Shown piece by piece: positions 26,135-33,120 of a stretch of 64,000 bases of DNA (position 1 is the first letter of the stretch; every line of letters starts with the position of its first letter). Position numbers and translations under genes: made by a program. Source of the DNA: an uncultured Pelagibacteraceae bacterium (GTDB taxonomy: Bacteria; Pseudomonadota; Alphaproteobacteria; Pelagibacterales; Pelagibacteraceae); NCBI GenBank assembly GCA_902560815.1, contig CACENP010000007.1:1-64000 (forward strand). The letters run 5' to 3'. The notes under the pieces were generated by a model. It did not search any database, was not told where the DNA came from, and saw nothing but the letters and a program-made list of their open reading frames with translations.

Positions 26135-27063
26135 ACTTTTACCTCCCCATCAAAAGGATCGTATGTGTCTATTTCTTGTGGAAGAATTGATCTTATTGCT
26201 ATTTCCTCAGATCCCATAGCAACCAGGTCATCAGATTCATATAGAACCAACGGTTTTGCAGCCATAGTATCTTTAGCCATTCCTAAAGAATCTTTCGTTG
26301 CAACAAAATAAGTAAAAACACCATCTAGTCCTGTTAAACTTTCTTTCATTCCTTCTTCTAAAGTTGCTCCATTTCGCATCCTTTCAGCAAGGAAAACTGC
26401 TATTAATTCTGAATCACACTCTGACATAAAACGCATACCTTTATTTTCAAGAACTCTTCTATTATTCCAATAGTTTGTAAGTTGACCATTATGAACTACT
26501 GATACATCTGCAAAAGGGTATCCCCAAAAAGGGTGAGCCGATTTAATATCTACACCTGATTCAGTTGCCATTCTGGCGTGGCCTATACCATGCGTTCCTT
26601 GAACTTTATTTAATCCATATCTCTCAGATACAACAGTTGCATCTCCTAAATCTTTTATAAGTTCTAGAGATTTTCCAATAGACAGTATTTCAACACTTTG
26701 AATACTTTCAATTGATTTTGAAAATTCCATAAGGTCCTTATCAAATTTAATTTCATATCTGTATGAGTATGGAGTTAATTTTTCTTCTTTAACAACTAGA
26801 GCTCCTAGTTCAGAAAGTTTTTTGTCGACAGCTTTTTTTCTTTCATTATATACGCTTTCATCTTCATTTACTGATGTACTACCTTCTCCAACGTTTTCAC
26901 CTACTTTAAATCTTAGTATAAAGTTTTGACCATCGTTATCAGCATAAAGAGCGTAACCAGTTGAATCTGGTCCTCTGTGTTTTAGAGCTTGAAGCATATG
27001 TTGCAACTCTTCGCCAACATTTGAAGATTTACCTCTATGAATTAATCCAGCTATACCGCACAT
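26122..27063 (-). CDS. Class II glutamine amidotransferase subunit (GlxB/MgsA-like)
   Basis: A 313-residue Ntn-type amidotransferase. The nucleophile is Cys2 in MCGIAGLIHRG, exposed after Met removal, and the usual blocks KHRGPDSTG, GIGHARMAT, AHPFWGYPFADVSVVHNGQLTNYW and FMSECDSELIAVFLAERM follow. It hydrolyses glutamine or a gamma-glutamyl amide to supply the amine group to the synthase. It heads the glxBCD-like trio and overlaps the next gene by 13 bases; a GS-like gene lies 24 bases upstream. In the N-methylglutamate route the amide substrate would be gamma-glutamylmethylamide. Confidence 0.87.
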   Translation of the reverse strand: MCGIAGLIHRGKSSNVGEELQHMLQALKHRGPDSTGYALYADNDGQNFILRFKVGENVGEGSTSVNEDESVYNERKKAVDKKLSELGALVVKEEKLTPYSYRYEIKFDKDLMEFSKSIESIQSVEILSIGKSLELIKDLGDATVVSERYGLNKVQGTHGIGHARMATESGVDIKSAHPFWGYPFADVSVVHNGQLTNYWNNRRVLENKGMRFMSECDSELIAVFLAERMRNGATLEEGMKESLTGLDGVFTYFVATKDSLGMAKDTMAAKPLVLYESDDLVAMGSEEIAIRSILPQEIDTYDPFDGEVKVWQT

Positions 27064-27087
27064 AATTTTCCTTCTTTTAATTTTTTA

Positions 27088-28557
27088 CTATGGAAGACAA
27101 TCTAAATAAGTATCCAGATCCCATTGAGTTGTCGCACCTAAGAACTTTTCCCATTCATCATTCTTGTACCAATGGAAAACTTTATACATTTCATCTGGCA
27201 TTGCAGATTTAATAACCTCATCCTCTGCTAATCTATCTAAAGCTTCACCTAGACTTAATGGAAGTTTTTTAACATCTTTCCCAGCTTTTTTAGCTTCATA
27301 CATACTTCTAGACTCAGGTTTAGATGGTTTTAGATTTTTTGAAATACCATGGTCACAGGCTTTTAATAAAGCAGCACCTAATAAATATGGATTGTGCATA
27401 GAGTCCACAGATCTATACTCAAATCTTCCTGGAGCAGAAACTCTTAAACCACAAGTTCTATTTTGGTATCCCCAATCAGCATAAACTGGAGCCCAGAATC
27501 CTTGATCCCAAAGTCTTCTATAAGAATTAACTGTCGAAGATCCTAAAGCAGTTAAAGCAGGTAAGTGTTCCATTATTCCAGCAATAGATTGTAAACCAAC
27601 TTTACCTGGCATTTGCATATCTTTAGTATCAGGCATAAAAGTATTTGTACCCCCTTGTACATAACCAAACACTTCCTCTACTCCAGGTAATTTTTTATTA
27701 CCTAATTTGTTTGTTACAACTTTTCCACCTTTCCATAAAGACATGTTTGTATGACAACCACTTGCAGACACACCCATAAATGGTTTTGTCATAAAGCATG
27801 CTATTAAATTATGTTCTCTTGCTACTTGAGCACAAATTTGTCTGTAAGTAGAAAGTCTATCAGCGTTTCTTAAAACATTGTCGTAAGTCCAGTTTAATTC
27901 CAATTGTCCTGGAGCATCTTCATGGTCACCTTGGATCATATCTAAACCCATAGCTGAAGCGTATTCAATTACTTTCATAAACACAGGTCTCAATGATTCA
28001 AATTGATCGATGTGATAACAGTATGGTTTAGAAAAACCTTCGCCAGTAGGAGTTCCATCGGGATTCTTTGTCAACCACATCATTTCAGGCTCTGTTCCAA
28101 CTCTTAATTCTAACCCATGTTTTTTCTGAAATTCATCCATAAAAATTTTCAAGTTACCTCTGCAATCAGAAGTTAAATGACCACCTGGATTTTGTCTTTC
28201 TTCTCTATTTCTAAAACATGTAACAAAAACCCTTCCTATTCTTTTATCCCAAGGTAATTGACAGAAAGTTTCAGGGTCAGGTATACCAACAAGCTCCATA
28301 GCTTCAGGGCCGTATCCGATATAATTTTTGTGTCTGTCTACAAATAAGTTGGCAGTAGATCCATAAACCAGTTGAAAACCTTTTTCTGCAGTTCTTTCCC
28401 AATGGTCTGCGGGAATTCCTTTTCCAACAACACGTCCTGTTACAGAAATGAATTGATAATAAATATAAGTTATTCCTAACTCATTAATTTTTTCTCTAAC
28501 TCTTTTAACAAGTTTAGCTCTACCAGGTTGATTTACGTGTTTTTCTAGATCAGTCAT
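27088..28557 (-). CDS. Divergent glutamine-synthetase-family ligase adjacent to the glxBCD-like genes
   Basis: A 489-residue GS-fold ligase distinct from the GlnT at 20142. Active-site blocks are GTEPEMMWL, QGDHEDAPGQLELNW, SASGCHTNMSLW, NSYRRLWDQGFWAPVYADWG and APGRFEYRSVDSMHNPYL. The two-component acidic sites are kept, so it should be active. Its immediate neighbours encode the MgsABC-like synthase (downstream) and a sarcosine-oxidase-beta-like oxidoreductase (69 bases upstream), which argues for gamma-glutamylation of a methylated amine. Whether this protein or the 20142 GlnT is the true GMAS cannot be decided by reading alone. Confidence 0.82.
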   Translation of the reverse strand: MTDLEKHVNQPGRAKLVKRVREKINELGITYIYYQFISVTGRVVGKGIPADHWERTAEKGFQLVYGSTANLFVDRHKNYIGYGPEAMELVGIPDPETFCQLPWDKRIGRVFVTCFRNREERQNPGGHLTSDCRGNLKIFMDEFQKKHGLELRVGTEPEMMWLTKNPDGTPTGEGFSKPYCYHIDQFESLRPVFMKVIEYASAMGLDMIQGDHEDAPGQLELNWTYDNVLRNADRLSTYRQICAQVAREHNLIACFMTKPFMGVSASGCHTNMSLWKGGKVVTNKLGNKKLPGVEEVFGYVQGGTNTFMPDTKDMQMPGKVGLQSIAGIMEHLPALTALGSSTVNSYRRLWDQGFWAPVYADWGYQNRTCGLRVSAPGRFEYRSVDSMHNPYLLGAALLKACDHGISKNLKPSKPESRSMYEAKKAGKDVKKLPLSLGEALDRLAEDEVIKSAMPDEMYKVFHWYKNDEWEKFLGATTQWDLDTYLDCLP

Positions 28558-28626
28558 TTTCCCTCCAATGAATTTTTTATAAAATAAAAGTTAGCTGATA
28601 TTTTAATATGTGTCCACACAGTAAGT

Positions 28627-29955
28627 TTAGCTCCAAGGAAAAGGGCTGTTCGAAGTGGGGTGAAGTTCTCCCTTCGCGTATCGGTTGAATCTAAATGGTT
28701 TCAACAATTCACTTTCTTGACCTAAAATTTCTTGAGCAACTAAATGACCAACACCTAACATTTTATAACCATGGTTTGCATCAGCTATCATATAAACATT
28801 TTCACAAAATCTATCAAAGATTGGAAAAGAGTCTGGGGTTAAACAACCCAATCCACCTGATGGACCTTTTCTATATAAATTTGATTTACCAACAAAACGT
28901 TTTTGACAATGAGCTAATGCTGAAGTCCACATATCAGAAAATTCTTCAGTCGTTTGAAATTCAGGTGACTCTATTCCGTAAGGATCCACATTAACTTTAT
29001 CAAAATGTTTTTGAACTATATAAGGAGAAGTTCCTCCTTGAACTCCCAAACCTTCTATATCTGGCTTGTAATATATTCCCCATAATTTATCTGTAATTAA
29101 TTTTCCATCTTTATCTGAATGTAACGGTGCATCTGTATCAACATGGATTACAGGTGGTTGTTTTCCATCATTAGTTCTTAAGTAGTCAGCATCAACACCC
29201 AAAACACCTTCTTGTAAAAACCAGTATGTCCACATATCCACAGTATGCATTTTTCCGTCTTTACTTTTTACTTCAGTTGTTTTTGGTAAATCTAACATGT
29301 TCCAGAAGTCTCTCACCCAAGGACCAGCTCCAATAACTACTTGTTCGCAGTCAATATTACCCTGGTTAGTTTCTACTCCTGTTATAGCATTACTATTACT
29401 TCCTCTTTTAAATCCTGTAACTTTAACTCCTTTATGTACATTAACACCATTAGCGTTAGCTTTACTTTCTATTGCTTTAATTGAGTCTTTATTAAACGCG
29501 TAGCCACCTTTTTTTTCATGAAGAACAGAAGTTATTCCCTGTGCTTGCCAATCATCAAACATTCCCTTCATGTATTTCATACAGTCTTTTTCACCTTCAA
29601 TAAAAACTGAATCATAACCGATAGCTTTTTGTTGTTCATAAATACTTGCAACATCTTTGTGCATAACTTCAGGAGATATTTGCATATAGCCTACTGGATT
29701 ATATTTAAATGCTTTTGGATCACTTTCCCAAACTGAAACTGAGTGAGCCATTAACTCTCTCATTGCAGGTTGGAAATAATTATTTCTAACAACTCCACAC
29801 GCTATTCCGCTTGCACCAGCTGCTGTATCTTTTTTTTCTAAAACTATAATATCGTTTGGATTTTTATATTTTTCCGAAAGTTTCCAAGCAGTGCTTAATC
29901 CATGAATACCACCACCAATTATCACAACTTTTGCTTTTGTCGGTAAATTTGACAT
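28627..29955 (-). CDS. FAD-dependent oxidoreductase of the DAO/sarcosine-oxidase-beta type
   Basis: A 442-residue flavoenzyme with an N-terminal dinucleotide-binding motif (VVIIGGGIHGLSTAWKLSE) and the DAO-family blocks AAGASGIACGVVRNNYF near 50 and VIGAGPWVRDFW near 225. The C-terminal region is YMIADANHGYKMLGVGHLVAQEIL. It probably oxidises an N-methylated amino acid or a related secondary amine. It heads the methylamine-type cluster, 69 bases before the GS-like ligase, and no SoxD, A or G partners are beside it, so it likely acts alone. N-methylglutamate, sarcosine or dimethylglycine are possible substrates. Confidence 0.82.
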   Translation of the reverse strand: MSNLPTKAKVVIIGGGIHGLSTAWKLSEKYKNPNDIIVLEKKDTAAGASGIACGVVRNNYFQPAMRELMAHSVSVWESDPKAFKYNPVGYMQISPEVMHKDVASIYEQQKAIGYDSVFIEGEKDCMKYMKGMFDDWQAQGITSVLHEKKGGYAFNKDSIKAIESKANANGVNVHKGVKVTGFKRGSNSNAITGVETNQGNIDCEQVVIGAGPWVRDFWNMLDLPKTTEVKSKDGKMHTVDMWTYWFLQEGVLGVDADYLRTNDGKQPPVIHVDTDAPLHSDKDGKLITDKLWGIYYKPDIEGLGVQGGTSPYIVQKHFDKVNVDPYGIESPEFQTTEEFSDMWTSALAHCQKRFVGKSNLYRKGPSGGLGCLTPDSFPIFDRFCENVYMIADANHGYKMLGVGHLVAQEILGQESELLKPFRFNRYAKGELHPTSNSPFPWS

Positions 29956-30033
29956 ATTTTTCTACTAAGATGAATCAGTAGCAAAAGAGATAATCCTTTT
30001 TAAGCTTATTTTTTACTAATAAAAACTATATAT

Positions 30034-30073
30034 AAAAAGAATACCTTAATTTTAGTATTTTTAGAGGTATCTT
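30034..30073 (+). promoter_or_regulatory. Inverted repeat in the divergent methylamine/serine-cycle promoter region
   Basis: AAG-A-ATACCT at 30038-30046 can pair with AGGTATCTT at 30065-30073 (9 bp with one bulged A). It lies 20-55 bases upstream of the malyl-CoA lyase start, within the 136-base spacer separating it from the divergent oxidoreductase gene. It could be an operator or leader hairpin. Confidence 0.35.
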
Positions 30074-30091
30074 AAAAACTATAATATTTAA

Positions 30092-31030
30092 ATGAGTCAT
30101 CAATACTATAAACCTGCAAAATCAAGGTTACACAGAAGTGAGCTAGCTGTTCCTGGATCATCGCCTAAAATGTTTGAAAAAGCATTAAACTCAAATGCAG
30201 ATTATATATTTTTAGATCTTGAAGATGCTGTTTCACCAAATGATAAAATTCCAGCTAGAGCAAATGTTATCAAAGCGCTTAATGAAATCAATTGGAGAGA
30301 AAAAGGAAAAACTATTTCAGTTAGAATAAATAGCTTAGATACCCATTATATGTATAGTGATTTAATCGATATAGTGGAACAGGCAGGAGACAAAGTTGAC
30401 ACCATACTTGTTCCAAAAGCAGGAACAGCAAGCGATGTGTATATGGTTGATTGTTTGTTAACACAAATTGAAACTAATAAAAAAATTAAAAATAAAATTG
30501 GTATTGAGTGTTTAATAGAAACTGCATTAGGAATGTCTAATATAAAAGAAATTGCAAAATCTAGCGAAAGATTAGAAGCTCTTCATTTTGGAGTTGCTGA
30601 TTATGCAGCAAGTTTAAGGGCAAGAACTGTAGTTATAGGAGGATTAAACCCTGATTATCCTGGGGACCAATGGCATCATGGGTTGTCACAACTAGTTATG
30701 ACATGTAGAGCTTATGGACTGAGAGCAATTGATGGACCATTTGGGGATTTTAATGATCCTGATGCTTACGTAGCTTCTGCCAAAAGAGCTGCTGCAATAG
30801 GCATTGAAGGCAAGTGGGCAATACATCCTTCCCAGATTGATTTGGCAAATAAAGTTTTTTCTCCTCCAGAAGCTGAAGTAACAAAAGCAAAAAGGATACT
30901 TGAAGAATTAGAAAAAGCTGCCAAAGAAGGTAAAGGTGCTGCACAACTAGACGGTAGAATGATCGATGCTGCTTCAGCACGTATGGCTGAAAATGTTGTA
31001 AATATAAATAAACTTATTCAAGGAAAGTAA
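30092..31030 (+). CDS. mcl: Malyl-CoA lyase (HpcH/HpaI aldolase family)
   Basis: A 312-residue aldolase of the CitE-like family. Landmarks are RSELAVPGSSPKMFEKALNS near 15-34, the metal-binding DYIFLDLEDAVSP near 37-49, the second metal ligand in GIECLIETALGM near 148-159 and LHFGVADYAASLRART near 174-189. It cleaves malyl-CoA to acetyl-CoA and glyoxylate, reversibly. The next genes encode malate-CoA ligase and PEP carboxylase, which identifies it as the serine-cycle-type lyase rather than a citrate-lyase paralogue. In reverse it could consume glyoxylate, for example from ureidoglycolate. Confidence 0.88.
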   Translation: MSHQYYKPAKSRLHRSELAVPGSSPKMFEKALNSNADYIFLDLEDAVSPNDKIPARANVIKALNEINWREKGKTISVRINSLDTHYMYSDLIDIVEQAGDKVDTILVPKAGTASDVYMVDCLLTQIETNKKIKNKIGIECLIETALGMSNIKEIAKSSERLEALHFGVADYAASLRARTVVIGGLNPDYPGDQWHHGLSQLVMTCRAYGLRAIDGPFGDFNDPDAYVASAKRAAAIGIEGKWAIHPSQIDLANKVFSPPEAEVTKAKRILEELEKAAKEGKGAAQLDGRMIDAASARMAENVVNINKLIQGK

Positions 31031-31038
31031 AAAATAAT

Positions 31039-32202
31039 ATGGATATACATGAGTATCAGGCAAAAAAAATACTTTCAGGGTTTGGTGTTACAATTCCTAG
31101 AGGTGGAATTGCTTACAGTCCTGAAAATGCTGAGAATAAAGCTAGAGAGCTCGGAGGATCTAAGTGGGTAGTAAAAGCGCAAGTTCATTCTGGAGCTAGA
31201 GGAAAAGCAGGCGGTATAATTATTTGTAATAGTTCTTTAGAAGTCGCACAAGCAGCCGACAAACTTCTTGGAAAAAAATTAGTTACAAACCAAACTGGTC
31301 CAGAAGGAAAAATAACTAATAGAGTTTATATTGAAGAGGCAACAGATATTAAAAAAGAATTATACTTAGGTTTAGTTTTTGATCGAAGTTCAGAAAGTAT
31401 AATGGTTGTAGCATCTACAGAGGGAGGCATGAGCGTTGAAGAAATTTCTAAAAAAAAACCTGAAACTATAATTAGATCTAAAATTGAAGTAGCTGTTGGA
31501 ATGCAAAAATTTCAAGCTAGAGAAATAGCATTTGGATTAAAAATCGAACCTAATTTAATAGCAAGAGCGGCAGATACAATTATTGGATGTTATAGAGCTT
31601 TTAGTGAGTTAGATGCAACTATGGTTGAAGTAAATCCATTAGTAATATCAAATCAAGATCAAATATTAGCTTTAGATTGTAAAATGAGCTTTGATAACAA
31701 TGCATTGTTTAGAAGAAATCAAGTATCTGAATTAAGGGATAAAACTCAAGAAAATCCTAACGAAGTATATGCATCTGATAGAGGACTAAATTATGTCAGC
31801 CTTGATGGAAATATTGGGAATATAATTAATGGTGCTGGTTTAGCAATGGCCTCAATGGATATGATTAAATTAGCTGGTGGAGAACCAGCAAATTTCTTAG
31901 ATGTTGGTGGAGGTGCTACACCTGAAAAAATAGTCAAAGCTTTCAAATTAATTTCGATGGATGATAAAGTGAAAGTTATACTTGTAAACATTTTCGCAGG
32001 CATAAATAGATGTGATTGGGTTGCAGAGGGTATAGTTCAAGCATTAGAAAAAATAGAAATTAAAGTTCCAATAGTAATAAGATTGGCTGGAACAAATGTT
32101 GAAAAAGGAAACAAAATATTAAAAGAAAGTAAAATAAAATACATCGAAGCAAACACTCTAGAGGATGCTGCAAATAAGGCAGTTAAAGCATTAGGTAACT
32201 AA
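31039..32202 (+). CDS. mtkA: Malate-CoA ligase subunit beta
   Basis: A 387-residue ATP-grasp subunit. MDIHEYQAKKIL and WVVKAQVHSGARGKAGGI are shared with succinyl-CoA synthetase beta (SucC), but blocks such as GGIAYSPENAENKARELGG and the synteny with malyl-CoA lyase and Ppc match MtkA of serine-cycle methylotrophs. The C-terminal GGGATPEKIVKAF and LVNIFAGINRCDWVAEGI hold the CoA-ligase domain. With the alpha subunit it makes malyl-CoA from malate, CoA and ATP. It starts eight bases after mcl and ends two bases before mtkB. Confidence 0.88.
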   Translation: MDIHEYQAKKILSGFGVTIPRGGIAYSPENAENKARELGGSKWVVKAQVHSGARGKAGGIIICNSSLEVAQAADKLLGKKLVTNQTGPEGKITNRVYIEEATDIKKELYLGLVFDRSSESIMVVASTEGGMSVEEISKKKPETIIRSKIEVAVGMQKFQAREIAFGLKIEPNLIARAADTIIGCYRAFSELDATMVEVNPLVISNQDQILALDCKMSFDNNALFRRNQVSELRDKTQENPNEVYASDRGLNYVSLDGNIGNIINGAGLAMASMDMIKLAGGEPANFLDVGGGATPEKIVKAFKLISMDDKVKVILVNIFAGINRCDWVAEGIVQALEKIEIKVPIVIRLAGTNVEKGNKILKESKIKYIEANTLEDAANKAVKALGN

Positions 32203-32204
32203 AA

Positions 32205-33095
32205 ATGTCGGTATTAATAGAAAAAAAAACAAAAATAATAGTACAAGGTTTCACTGGAAAAATGGGAAGTTTCCATGCAGAAGAAATGATTAAGTATGGA
32301 ACAAATGTAGTTGGAGGAGTAACGCCTGGAAAAGGTGGAATGAAACATCTTAATCTTCCTGTATTTAATACAGTTAAAGAAGCAGTCAAAAATACAGGTG
32401 CATCAGCATCAATATTATTTGTTCCACCAGCTTTCGCAGCTGACTCGGCGATGGAAGCTGCTGATGCTGGAATTAAAACATGTGTTGCGATTGTAGACGG
32501 AATACCTTCTCACGATATGATAAAAATTAAACGTTATATGAGAAGATATTCAAGAACTGAAAAAATGACTTTAGTAGGACCTAATTGTGCCGGAGTGATT
32601 AGTCCTGGAAAAGCAATGTTAGGTATTATGCCAGGCCATATATATAAAGAAGGAAAAATTGGAATCATTGGAAGATCGGGTACGTTAGGATACGAAGCAG
32701 CACAACAATTAAAAAATTTAAACATTGGTGTTTCCACCAGTGTTGGCATTGGAGGTGATCCAATCAACGGAAGCTCATTTAAAGATATTTTAGAAAAATT
32801 TGAGAAAGATGACGAAACAGAAGCAGTTTTAATGATTGGCGAAATAGGAGGACCACAAGAAGTAGCTGCAGGAAAATTCGCAAAAGAAAATATGAAAAAA
32901 CCAGTTATAGCTTACATAGCAGGACTAACAGCACCAAAAGGAAGAGTTATGGGCCACGCAGGTGCAATAGTATCAGCTTATGGTGAAAGCGCAGTAGAGA
33001 AAGTTGAGCTTTTAAAAGAATGTGGAGTTATTATTTCTAAAAATCCATCAGTTATGGGTGAAACTGTAAAGTCAGCTTTAAATAGCAAAAATTAA
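32205..33095 (+). CDS. mtkB: Malate-CoA ligase subunit alpha
   Basis: A 296-residue CoA-binding subunit. The CoA-binding fold is seen in KIIVQGFTGKMGSFHAEEMIKYGTNVVGGVTPGKGG. The phosphohistidine loop region is in GHAGAIVSAYGESAVEKVELLKECG near 251-275, and the Gly-rich nucleotide loop is GIIGRSGTLGYEAAQQL. It pairs with MtkA encoded just upstream. SucD is the closest alternative, but the cluster with mcl and ppc favours malate-CoA ligase. It ends 25 bases before ppc. Confidence 0.87.
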   Translation: MSVLIEKKTKIIVQGFTGKMGSFHAEEMIKYGTNVVGGVTPGKGGMKHLNLPVFNTVKEAVKNTGASASILFVPPAFAADSAMEAADAGIKTCVAIVDGIPSHDMIKIKRYMRRYSRTEKMTLVGPNCAGVISPGKAMLGIMPGHIYKEGKIGIIGRSGTLGYEAAQQLKNLNIGVSTSVGIGGDPINGSSFKDILEKFEKDDETEAVLMIGEIGGPQEVAAGKFAKENMKKPVIAYIAGLTAPKGRVMGHAGAIVSAYGESAVEKVELLKECGVIISKNPSVMGETVKSALNSKN

Positions 33096-33120
33096 AATAT
33101 AAACTAATAGTTTATACCAA

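Noticed and set aside
31039-33095. Succinyl-CoA synthetase (sucCD)
   Set aside because: Family resemblance is real, but position between malyl-CoA lyase and PEP carboxylase and MtkA-like blocks favour malate-CoA ligase.
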